In this document: positions 12,485 through 22,535 of the stretch, in pieces
Layout of the letters: every line of letters begins with the position of its first letter
How positions within the stretch are numbered: the stretch's first letter is position 1
NCBI RefSeq assembly: GCF_047948215.1
Contig: NC_134460.1
Location: 17,346,001-17,410,000 of the forward strand
Length of the DNA stretch: 64,000 nucleotides
Direction: 5' to 3'
From: Lycorma delicatula
Taxonomy: Eukaryota; Arthropoda; Insecta; Hemiptera; Fulgoridae
The notes under the pieces: generated by a model
What the model saw: the letters and a program-made list of their open reading frames with translations, nothing else
Databases searched by the model: none
What the model was told of the DNA's origin: nothing
Translations under genes and position numbers: made by a program

Positions 12485-12600
12485 AAACTCAGGAACCACG
12501 GTTAGATATTGCTTCAGAGGATGACATGAACAATTTGTAGGGTGTGTGAAAATGCCATGCCTGACCGAGATTCGAACCCGGCATGGAGGCCGGCAAGCAA
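12485..12600 (-). mobile_element. tRNA-derived SINE, family B head with family A-type tail
   Basis: On the minus strand the head 'CGGGTTCGAATCTCGGTCAG' and 'GCATGGCATTTTCACAC' is followed by 'TCCTCTGAAGCAATATCTA' and 'CCGTGGTTCCTGAG', the tail type that ends the family A copy at 2196. This shows that the two SINE families share a 3' tail module, as SINEs mobilised by the same LINE often do. Confidence 0.7.
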
Positions 12601-13085
12601 AATAATTTACTAATAGTAAATGAAATAAAACCAGAAGATAAGTTATTAAATTATCTCTTTGTGTTCTATATAGACAAGAAATGAACAAACTTTAATCTAC
12701 CTGAAATCCCGTAAGCAGTTCAAAGAACAAAACAACCGATTCCAGGGATATTTAACTTTCGAATAAACGGTAAATTACAGTCAAAGATAAAATATGTATT
12801 AGCAAATAAAATTCAGTTATGTATGTACAATACTATTAATACTTTATAATAATACGTAGATTATTAATTATTCACTGCAAGCTCAAATAACGCTTTGTAC
12901 GTAAAACCACAACAAAGTTAAATCATAATTAGTTTGCACTGAAATTTTCTATCCCAATCAGACACTATCAATACTTTTCAGAATATAAAACATATATATA
13001 TATATATATAAGGTTTACAAATAAAGAAAACAGAGTTTAAGCTGCTAAATTTTGTAAAAAAAAGTTAGAAAAATAAACCAAACTA
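12601..13085. other. AT-rich spacer
   Basis: There is a TA run at about 12992-13010. Nothing else was recognised. Confidence 0.5.
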
Positions 13086-13420
13086 TTGAATGGTAGACTG
13101 TTGATACCGCTATTCTTTGGTGTTTTTTTTCCACCCTACCCCTGGGCCAGATCCACAACAAAGCAAAGCACACTCCTCTTGGGCTGTGCTTTGCTTTGCT
13201 TTGCTACAGGAGGAAGGGTGGAAAAAACCACCAAAGAACACCGGTTCTTTGGAGGTTGGGTTCCAATTAACAAACACATCTCAGGAGGGATTGGCCTGAG
13301 TCTGTTTAATACTACAAATTTACTTGTAGATTTACACTTACAGCCAGACTGTAAACAGATACCATGGCATCTCTGCAGAGTACAGTTGACATCATATCAA
13401 TGCGAAATTACACTGTAACC
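13086..13420 (+). mobile_element. tRNA-derived SINE, family A, body interrupted by a palindrome
   Basis: The body block 'TTGATACCGCTATTCTTTGG' (13101-13120) and the block 'GGTTGGGTTCCAATTAAC' (13254-13271) are adjacent in the other family A copies (compare 58030-58060). Here they are separated by about 130 bp of palindromic sequence. The continuation 'AGATTTACACTTACAGCC' matches the plus-strand copy at 57899-58200. The head with the Pol III boxes is missing. Confidence 0.65.
13104..13244. repeat. Large palindrome (foldback insertion) inside a SINE
   Basis: The left arm 13104-13142 ('TTCTTTGGTG', a T run, 'CCACCCTACC') is mirrored by the right arm 13207-13244 ('GGAAGGGTGG', an A run, 'CCACCAAAGAACACCGG'). 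Inside, AAAGCAAAGCACA (13161-13173) faces TGTGCTTTGCTTT (13185-13197). The arms consist of an inverted piece of SINE family A plus two degenerate, opposed copies of the LINE hairpin cassette seen at 14.6, 15.5 and 34.7 kb. The single-stranded form would fold into one long hairpin. Confidence 0.75.
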
Positions 13421-13639
13421 TGGTATTTATATTAAATAAAAGTTTTAAAAAAAATAAAAATTGCTAACTAATCAAATAAACTAAAAAAAAAATTGGATTT
13501 AAAAATGCATAGTGAGCATCAAGTCAATTTCCCTTATACGTAAATTAAAATTTTGTAACAGTCGGGAAATTTATTTTTTGCAGTGGTAGTAATTAGTTGA
13601 AAATTGTAGTATTCGATTATGGTTCAGTAGATTTTTAAA

Positions 13640-14145
13640 TCTATATCGAGAATAATGGCGTTTAAGTACGAGTTTTTAGGTATCGGTGCTATTCGAAAAA
13701 CGGTATGAATATTGCTGCCATCCATGAAGAATTGCATGCAATACTTAGTAAAATGCACAAGCTGAAAATAAGATTTTAAAATACTGGAGTATTTGGAGAT
13801 GATGCTTCTCGATGAGGTAAACCTAGAACACTTTAGGCAAAGAACGTTCAAAGGTCAACCAATAATGTTTCCGTTAACTGGAAATATCTAGAACAAATTT
13901 AAGAAAGATTCTGATGTGATTTAAGTTTAGTATTTTTGCTCACGATTGCTTCATGCACTTGATGAAGAAAATTTTATCAGAAGGGTGAAATTTTGTAGGG
14001 AATTTATTGTTCGTTATAAAACAGATCCTCATTTCCCCAACTCAGTGTCGTACACTGATGAAGAATGTTTCAAATTTAATGGCCTCATAATTATTGTTAT
14101 TATCAATCTGATAAAAATTTTCGTGTAAATAAGGAGAAAGAGAAC
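13640..14145 (+). pseudogene. mariner/Tc1-type transposase remnant (1)
   Basis: The frame at 13946-14128 encodes 'ALDEENFIRRVKFCREFI' followed by 'DPHFPNSVSYTDEECF' and 'FNGLI'. This is the stretch before and around the first catalytic Asp (TDE) of IS630/Tc1/mariner transposases with an N-terminal DUF4817-like HTH. In a neighbouring frame 'WSDKN'-like sequence continues to about 14145. Upstream, 13700-13760 gives 'AIHEELHAILSKMHK' as a trace of the HTH part. The reading frame is broken several times and the second and third catalytic residues are absent. No terminal repeats were found. Confidence 0.65.
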
Positions 14146-14588
14146 CAATCTACAACTACAGTTTTCGTTTCTCCAGAAGATTTTTACGGTTGTTAAATAC
14201 GAGAAATAAAAAGTATAACTTAATACTAATTAATGATAGTTAAAACAGTGAATGAAAAAATATCTATAATAGATAGTAACGTACATCTGTTGTCCGGCTA
14301 ATTCGACTTATTCTTTGATAACAAATAATTCTGAGATATATATTAACTGACTAATATAAAAATAAATAAATAGATAATTTTATTTTAATCAGTACGTAAC
14401 AATACAATAAATAAATTACGTCAAGAACGGGTAGCAATACTAATTTAAAAATAACAATAAGGAATTTCACTACTATTTGCTTGAATGTATGTATGTTGAG
14501 AAACCTTGATTAGAACAGCATAGAAATTTTACAATTAATTATAAAATGAAAAATAGATGCGATGAAATCCGTTTTTTTATCGCTACTT

Positions 14589-14629
14589 CCCTGGGCCGGA
14601 CCTACAATCAAGCATATCTCAGCCTAGGG
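14589..14629 (-). other. Conserved-loop hairpin, left copy
   Basis: The stem CCCTGGGC (14589-14596) pairs with GCCTAGGG (14622-14629), including one G-T wobble. The 25-nt loop read on the minus strand contains ATATGCTTGATTGTAGGTCC. The same loop with other stem sequences occurs at 15510-15552 and 34687-34730. Confidence 0.75.
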
Positions 14630-15509
14630 GAGTGTCCATAAAACTCTAACGGGCCTTACCGCCTACCGTAATTACGACCGGCATGACAGGTCGGCCCGCC
14701 GGTTGGATCTTATCTTCTTACCTGAAGATAAGATCCAAGCCGCCGGGAGTGGGGTAACCAGACCCGACTATTCCGTTCCTGGACCCCACCCCAGAAGCCT
14801 GAACTCGGGCTTTTTCCATTTAGGGTACCGGGTACAGGTTTGTCCCCGTACCTCATCCATACTGCCCATCCGTGCAAGAACATACGAATAGTAGCTCCGT
14901 AGGGGGTTGCTTCTCACCACCATGTCTCCCATGCAGGCATCTCAGTCTGCCTCTCAATCACGGTAGTCGACCTCCCAAGGTAATCAAGGTAGTCTGCCTC
15001 AAGATGTCATCCACGAGCCTCTTGATCTACCTCCACTCGCCCACGCCCCGCAATATATAGCCAACTGTAGAAGCCGGCGTGATCCATCGCAAGTAAGATC
15101 CCTTCCTTCAACTCCACCCATCTTGGGAAACAGTAAAATGTATGCTTGGGAGTATCCAAGAGGCCGCAGAAATATTGAAGACAAAATCCCGTGACGGTTG
15201 GGACCTCGATCGTGTATAACCGTGCGTGTGTTTAGTTAGGGAGGGCAGCCTCGATCTGGAAAGGACGGTTCGCTGAGGTGGGTTGTTCTTGATGAGCGAT
15301 CGGGGACCCCTTGTGATAGTTTTTGAATAATGACAACTGGAAGGTGAATAGCCTCATATAAGATCACTGCTAAAAGACTATACAGGAAGTGGGGTAATGT
15401 TATAGTTTCTTACTAATATAATATAAAATAAAGATCCGACCGGCAGCCCAACCTGCCATGCCGGACGTACTGACGGTAGGTAGGAAGAGTTGTTAGAGAA
15501 GAAAGGACC

Positions 15510-15552
15510 CCCCTACGCTGTTCTATGCTTAATTGCGGGTCCGGCGTAGGGG
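15510..15552 (+). other. Conserved-loop hairpin, right copy
   Basis: The stem CCCCTACGC (15510-15518) pairs perfectly with GCGTAGGGG (15544-15552). The 25-nt loop contains CTATGCTTAATTGCGGGTCC. An A-rich tract follows 8 nt after the stem, the usual layout of a retrotransposon 3' end. Confidence 0.8.
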
Positions 15553-15729
15553 ATTAAGGAAAAAAAAGAGGCCGCAGAAGATACAATTTAGGAACACACA
15601 CCTCCCAAACCTGTGAAGATACGTCCCAAAATCTCCTTGGCCAGAGAGAAGTTGGAGACGTATTAACCAACGTTCATATGCCTCTTCCCCAGCCACGGTT
15701 CCAAACAGAAACGGAATTAGTCACCAAGC

Positions 15730-15901
15730 ACCGGTATATGACACATCCCAGTTCTCTTGCCACAACTGCAGGAGAAGGGAAGCAGAGTCAGCCTTTTGCA
15801 TCCCCTCATACATCCTCTTTAACTGCACGGCCCTTATAAGCAAAGTTACTAAGCAGCTAGGGCAAATCAACAAGAAAAGCAGCAGCACGACTTGTGATTT
15901 C
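15730..15901 (+). pseudogene. LINE ORF2 zinc-knuckle remnant
   Basis: One frame reads FSCHNCRRREAESAFC and then YILFNCTALISKVTKQLG before a stop at about 15901. This matches the C-x2-C...H-x4-C motif and following 'CPAL...R...LG' of non-LTR retrotransposon ORF2 C termini; the His is replaced by Tyr in 'YILFNC'. Upstream 15600-15730 is GC-rich and may be the poorly preserved end of the reverse transcriptase. It lies directly beside the segment with inverted arms, but whether both belong to one element is unclear. Confidence 0.55.
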
Positions 15902-15965
15902 TAGGCGTCTGGGCAGAAAATTTGAAAATCCTATTTTCATTTGTATCCGTACAAAATAACAGTGT

Positions 15966-16668
15966 GTGTTAAAGGTTGTCAACAAACATCAAAGAATGGG
16001 ATGTGCTGAACAGTCTGTGAACAGAGACGTATTGCTGAACAATTTTTGGTTTTCAGATGAGGCAAATTTTCACTTAAACGGGGTTGTTAATAAACAAAAT
16101 GTGCGTTTTTGGGCTTCCGAAAATCTACACGTACTTCATGAGAAGGTATATCACGCTCCATGAATTACGGTACAGGACGCTATCTGAAGTCACAGGGTAA
16201 TAGGGCCACTCTTTTTTGAACTGACAGAGAACAGTGAACGTTATCTACATACGTAATAATTTTGTTCCTCAGCTTCTTGCAAAAGCGTTTCTATTAGAAA
16301 AAGAGTGGTACATGCAGGATGGAATCAGACAGCACACAGCTAATGTTGTTTTAGACTTTCTACATGAAAAGTTTAACACAAATGTCATTTCAAACCGATT
16401 TCTTAATCGTTTTGCGTGTGAACAGAAGTGGCTCCCGAACCCTTTTGATTTGAATCCGTGTAATTATTTTCTATAGGGATTTCTAAAGGAAAAGATTTTC
16501 CGTAAATATCCTCGTACAGTGATGGAACTGCAAATGCTGAATATTGAGGCGTGCAACGAAATAACCGAGGATATGTGTCGTCGAGTTATTAACAACATAG
16601 GAGTTCATATTGAAGAAGTTGATAGACGTGATGGTGATCATATTGAACGTGTGATAAGTAGAACATAA
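15966..16668 (+). pseudogene. mariner-type transposase remnant (2), DDE half
   Basis: 15966-16163 encodes 'NNFWFSDEANFHLNG' with the first catalytic Asp, then 'NKQNVRFWASENLH'. After a frameshift, 16234-16476 encodes 'WYMQDGIRQHTANVV' with the second Asp and 'NPFDLNPCNYFL', where the third catalytic residue (usually D in 'NPCD') is Asn. One in-frame TAG then replaces the Trp of 'FLWG', and the same frame runs on as 'GFLKEKIF' to a stop at 16666-16668, ending '...HIERVISRT'. There are 47 residues between the second Asp and the Asn, more than the 34 or 41 of the common mariner types. The N-terminal HTH is missing and the gene is inactive. Confidence 0.8.
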
Positions 16669-19600
16669 TCTCCAGGTATATAGTAAAAACGTATTTTAAA
16701 TATATACTGTAAATATACTGATGGGATGTTCTTTTAAATAGTTTGATAATTTAATAAAAACGGCAATGGTAACATGACAAGGTCGCTTCTTTTATGCTGA
16801 AGTATTGTATTGTATTACGCTGAGATATACAAAAATAGTTCTGTTGTTTGATTTGATAGATAATTTGTAACACATATGGTAATAACAGTTATGATAAGAA
16901 GGAAGTCATACTTCAGTTGTTGAAGACTACACATATAGGCTACATAGTTAAAAATAAAAAAAAATTGTTCTCCTTCTATAACCAAATCATTAAACCGTAT
17001 GTTTCATTGAATTATAATTAAAACCATTTAATTTGCGGTAGTTATACTTATTAAATTTCTATAATGAAACGTTTATCCGTAAAAGAAAAAACCTTAACGT
17101 AAAATAATTACAGTAATTATTAATTAATTAATTCATTTTTGTAAACTAATTATAATAAAAATAATACTGGTTTAATTGGCATTGAATTCATTACGTTTAT
17201 AATCGATTAATTAAATGAGTATAAAAAATTAATTTAACACACTTTTTATACACCCAGTCAGTTCCGGTAAATTTTCTCAACTGTCAGACGTTACAATAGC
17301 CAAAAATTAATTAAACAGAACAGATTGTATTTAATAAATTAATTTTTCTTGCTTGAAAATTTAATTATATTTCATTAACCTCTCATTAATGATGAATATA
17401 CTATTTATTGTTTTTAATCATTTAATAAAATTATAATTACTGTATTTTATATAATTTGAAAAATAGCGGGACTTATTATCAACTACTATATGCTAGTTAA
17501 ATGTATATTCTTTGTTTCTTATACCTAAAACGTGTAAATAATTTAAAAATTGCACTATTTATTTCCTAACACTATACTGGATTGTTGGAGAAAATTATTC
17601 TCCGACGAGGAGAAAGTGTATAGCTTGTTGTTGAAAGCAAGGTAACTCGGTTCCGTACGTTGTGCAAAAAACAGAAGTTAAAAGATTTCACTATATCAAA
17701 CTAAATATTGGAGATTTAAGCGGAAAGAGATGATAGAAAAAGAATGACTAAGATGAAGATAATTATGACTGTTATGTTAAAGTTTTACATTTTGTAAGGG
17801 AAAATATCTAATAAAATTTTTTGGTAATATTCACACTTAAAAAGAAGTTAATATTTTTAAGAGTGTTTAAAACGGTAACGTTATATTGACTGAATTTCAG
17901 TATTAAGCAATTTAAGAGTATTAAATCCACAGTTAAAAAGAGACTGTGGACAACATAATTAAAGGGACCCTTAACCCCTGGATATCAATGAATATTTTTT
18001 AGTAAAAAATAAATCGGTAGTAAAATATTTTTTTTTAAAAATGGTACTTAAAATAAACCGATTTTACTTAACTAAAAGGGAATAGAAGTCCTGAAATTTT
18101 TTCATATAATTAAATTTTGAATTTCTTCATTAATGTAAGCAGTTTTGAAATAAAACAATTCTAATGTAAAAATATTTAAAAGTTTTAATTATTAAAGAAG
18201 GCTTGGGAGGCAAGAAAACTCGAATCATTTCAATACAATCTTTTTTTTTTTATGTGCCCCAAAAAACAAAACACTAGTTTCTCAGGGAAGAAAAGAGGTT
18301 CCTTTTTTTGTTCCACGAAAAAGGGATAGGTACAACTCTGCAACATCTCAATTTTTTAAATTGACGACGATCATATAAATCAAACTCTTCAAAGTCACTA
18401 AGAATTTGAATCTTCCGAAAGCAGAAGATTTTTTGAAAAATGACTCAAATAACGTAATATCTCAATTACAGTTCGATTTGAAACAGTTACAGAACCTGAA
18501 TAAAGAACACCTAACTTCTTCAACTCCATTACTTTTTTTTTACTTTTTGTTCCTGATGATATATCACATTTAAAAACATACTGACTTGAACTACTCAGTA
18601 CTTAAAATTTTCTCTATATTAATCAAAGGAGATGAAAATGAATTAGGAGCGTCCATAGTCTCATCATACTTAACGATAATCCTCTTCTAAGACGAATACA
18701 ATTACAATCACATATGAGATATTTTACGAACCTATGAATAATTATTTTCTTGTGAATATATTATTATTTATTTCAATATTATTCTAATATGCGTCAAGGC
18801 AACGTGCACGTTTAGTCGGGGGGACACGTACACATTAGACGGATAAGTGCAACAAAAAAAGTTGGTTCAGAAAGTTTTTAAGATAAAATAATAGAATTGA
18901 AATAATTGTTAAGCCATAACACATCTTTGGAAAACAATTCCACTAATTATTTTAATAAAATTAACATTTCTTGTACTCTTTATCATATAAAATAATCCTT
19001 TTTCCGATATGATTTTAGAGTAAAAAATTCATCTATATGGCAGACATTTTAATTTTTTATTACACCGAAATTAATTTGATAATAAACAAGTTAGTATTTT
19101 ATGAGATTTCTTTTTCAATATCAAGTAGTTAATTCAAGAAACCTTTTTTTAAGATAAGAAAAAAGATAGATATTGGGGGAAAAAACAATAAATCATTTCT
19201 AGTAATTTTTTTTCGAAGAAAAATTTACAGTTTTGATAGGTATGCAATCACTCTACATTATGAGAAACAGTAAAACAAGAGTGTGGGTGATTTAAGTTAA
19301 CTGTAACTTAAACTTAAACACTTAATGTTTAACTTTAAACTTAAAATGTAAACATTTTTATAAAAAAAAAAGACAACGTAAATACTTTTAAATCACATTA
19401 TTTCTTCCTACCAACAAAGATTACGTAGAATTATAACAACAAATTAATGAAAAATTGATCAATTATATGTTATTGATTTACTAAAATAAGAATCAAAGAC
19501 CATCACGATTTTCTATGCGACTTATCTGAAGTTCGTTACACCTGATTAATCTGTCTAGGTATAAGTAATTACCTCAATCAATTACTTTTTAGTATTATAC

Positions 19601-20930
19601 TTTGAAATTAACATACAATATGTAATTTCTAGAAAGCTATTATTTCCGCTACAATAATTTCTTATGTTAATTTCTAAATTACTTAAATACAAATATAATT
19701 ATTGCGCTTGGTTGAACAAAGGGAAAAAAAAGTTCAGCGAATTATTACGTGCATTTAATTTTCATTTTAATGTTTAAGGAAAAAATTAATTCGCGACTAA
19801 ATTAAATCTTTAAAAATTATATGCGTTCTTATTATCAACCAAGAACGAAGCTTTACAGTTAGTGTAAAGGAATAAAATAGATGTAACGCAGGTAGCTAAT
19901 TAATTTTTACTCGTCACGAAACATTCATCATTTTATAAACATGTTTCTTGAAGTTCTGTTCTACGCATCTCAACAACAATTTCTTTCGTGACAGATTATC
20001 ACTTCAAGTACAAATACATCATTACACGGATTTACTTCAACTTTTTATGATTTATAATCGGCAAAACATATCAGTAATTAAATAAACTTTCTTAGAAGGA
20101 AAATTTTTCTATCGTAACAGATAAATACATTTTTCGCTATATATAAAAATATTTCCATTTTTTTAATAATTTATCATGTGTAGCGCAAAATTTGAATGAA
20201 AAGAAACGTCAATTCAAATATGTAGCTAAGAGAACACTACAAAGAAAGCATAATAGTAGATTAATAGGTAAAAATATCTGAGTAGGTTAATATGATAAGT
20301 TACCCGATAGTCATTATAATTCTGCATACATCACGCACGCCGTAGGGCTAACCAAACATTTAACAGTCACGCATTTATTAGTTTTAGCAACCTAATAATA
20401 GAACAATGTTTTTAGTTTGTACAGTACTGCACCCGAACTAGACAGAAGGTTAACAGACTCCTTACAGTTGTATGAACTCTCGCTCCGATACCTAAGGTAT
20501 ACTCCGGAACACTACAGCACGACGACTTATGCCCCTCCTTTATTTTAATAAACTATATTAAAAAACAATATTTTAAAAAATATTCCATAAATAATAAATA
20601 AATACGATTAATAAAGTCGGAAAAATTTCTTATCAAAAAGATGATAAATTCTGTTGGAAAAATTAAAAAATTTTTATTACCTGAAACAAATAAACTAAAC
20701 AATAAATTAAAATACAAATGATTGATAAGAGTTAGATGGTAATTATTTTAATTTTTTTATTATTACTATTATTTTGTATTTACTTTAAAATTGTACATCA
20801 ATCTCTGTAAACATTTTTTATTTTTTTGAAACACAGACTGTAACAAGAATCTGACAATTATTAAGGCAAAATAAGGTGACAAAGACGGGAATCGAAATGG
20901 TTGACATCTTAAATACCAGATGCTATATCA
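16669..20930. other. AT-rich stretch without recognised genes
   Basis: About 4.3 kb are dominated by A/T tracts. The parts around 18180-18700 and 20290-20540 are somewhat less AT-rich, but I could not read a domain in any frame. No SINE or LINE block was recognised. Confidence 0.5.
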
Positions 20931-21930
20931 ATGAAACAGTGGAACGCTGTACAGAGAGCATATTGGAAACGTATTTTAAAAATAAGTGATACGGCTGTGA
21001 TTACACAGCGATACAATATTCCACGACACTATGCCGTTCCTAGCCGCAATACCATAATTTTGTGGATAATAAATGTCCGAATAACTGCTTCCAAAAACAA
21101 ACCACCAGCTACTGTGCGCTCCATGAGAACTCTAAACATTGACAGTCTGACAGACAACGATGAGGAGCCCTCAGTGCTCAAACAAAAAGCAGGCTGCAGC
21201 ACTTCCTTTATCTTATACCAGAAAAAGAAAACTTCTTTAAAAGGATTTGAACTTTCATCGGTATAAATTGATGGTGATGCAAAATTTAAGTGAACGTGAA
21301 AAATTAATTTGTTTACCGATAAGATGTTACTGTTAACGATAGAGAAAGCACATTCTAATTTATCAGCCACAACGAACAAACAAAATTTCGTTACTGTTCT
21401 GATACGAATCCCGAATAGGTTGATACACGACCTCTTCAAATACCACATATAACTAACTATCTGGTGTGCTCTGGCAAGTTTTGGAATCACAGGCGCATAT
21501 TTTTCGAAAACAAAGGTCACGTAATAACAGTCAATGCTGACCGGTACAAAAACGATGTTACAAGATTTTCTTGCTTTTGAACCGCTTTGTAGCGGGAATA
21601 ACTTGAATCGGATATATGATGTTTCCAACAGGAAGCACTGTCAGAGCATCTATATGATGGTTCAAGTGATGTTTTAAGAACAAGTTATTTCCAAAGGAGG
21701 AGATGTTGCACTGTCAATAAGTTTTCTAGAACTCTCGGTATGAGAGACTATTCCCTCTGGGGGTATCTAAAGTTTAGTGAGTTCATCACTAGGTAAACAA
21801 CATTATCGAACTCAAAGCCTCCATACAAAAAGAAATCGGATCAATCCCATACAATATGGTGCAACACGATGTGAAATCTATGGAACAGACTACAAAGTGT
21901 GTAGAAAATGGTGGATGATATTTTTCTTAT
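20931..21930 (+). pseudogene. mariner-type transposase remnant (3), nearly full length
   Basis: 20931-21150 encodes the N-terminal DUF4817-like HTH with 'YNIPRHYAVPSRNTI' and 'KPPATVRSMRT'. After frameshifts come 'YKLMVMQNLSERE' (about 21262-21300), 'NLSATTNKQNF' (about 21356-21390), 'IWCALASFGI' (about 21457-21490) and 'ISKGGDVALSISFLELS' (about 21689-21738). The C terminus is 'KEIGSIP' and 'VENGGW' (about 21830-21916). This is the normal block order of the family, spread over three frames. The second catalytic Asp is lost ('QQEA' where QQDGA is expected) by a deletion. A likely right terminus, 'TGACTCACTCTGTATA', lies at 22043-22058; I found no matching left end. Confidence 0.75.
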
Positions 21931-22042
21931 ATATTATTTAAAATATGAGATCAGTCATTAAATTACATTATAGTTACTCTACTTACTAATTAAAACATAC
22001 TTAGGCAAGCATACTTTTTCATTTTTAAAATCGTCAGGTTAA

Positions 22043-22058
22043 CGTGACTCACTCTGTA
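22043..22058. repeat. Probable right terminus of mariner remnant (3)
   Basis: TGACTCACTCTGTATA lies about 110 bp after the transposase remnant and ends in TA, as expected for an element that inserts at TA. Related insect elements often end in similar 'GAGTGAGTCA' sequence. No inverted partner was found upstream of 20931. Confidence 0.4.
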
Positions 22059-22465
22059 TAACGTACGCGTATTTTCAGGTAAACGTTTTTCTATTCTATT
22101 TATCTACTTTCACCATTGATTTTAATAAAGCCCTCGATAAATTTTGACAAATTTATAAGCGCAAATATAAATATTACTTTTTTGATAATCCACGGTACAG
22201 TTTGCCGATAAATTAACAGAAGTCCGAAATTCATTATTTATTTTGACACGTACATTTTTCGTTTTATTCATAGTCGATAATACAATATTATTAAAAAAAA
22301 AAATAAGATATATTAAGGTGAATTCAGGATTAAGAACGCGTGTATAAAGCTGCCTCGTAGCTGTTGTAAAAAAAAAAAAAAAAAAAAACATATTTGATGA
22401 GAAACTTACAGCTGTTAGAAGTTGTTTATCGTAGCATGAAGCTTAATCATGACAGTTAAATAACT

Positions 22466-22535
22466 GCGGAAGGTGAAAGCATCTCTCCTTTCATCCGGAA
22501 CATTCTGTAATCGAATACTAGTCAGGCTTTAGATT
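22466..22535 (+). mobile_element. tRNA-derived SINE, family B (decayed)
   Basis: 'TCCTTTCATCCGGAACATTC' is followed by 'TGTAATCGAATACTAGTCAG', aligning with the family B core; box B is mutated (AATCGAATAC). Confidence 0.6.

Larger units (their letters stand above)
14570..15570. mobile_element. GC-rich ~1-kb segment with outward-facing ~130-bp inverted arms
   Basis: The arm 14572-14710 and the reverse complement of 15425-15568 align from end to end. Both run, from outside inward, through an A/T-rich tail, a hairpin, 'CTACCGTNANTACG', 'CCGGCATG(A/G)CAGGT', 'GCCGG' and 'GGATCTT'. Each arm read toward the outside ends in the hairpin described separately and then an A-rich tract (AAAAAAA at 14572-14578 on the minus strand, AAAAAAAA at 15560-15567 on the plus strand), like two LINE 3' ends pointing away from each other. 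The interior 14711-15424 is GC-rich and contains a further small inverted repeat ('GGATCTTATCTTC' / 'GAAGATAAGATCC', 14705-14735). It has no protein I can name. It could be a foldback transposon or two LINE 3' ends joined head to head. Confidence 0.7.

Noticed and set aside
21029..21628. 199-residue open frame on the minus strand
   Set aside because: It is the antisense of the mariner transposase remnant at 20931-21930, whose plus-strand motifs are recognisable in order; the minus-strand product has no known domain.
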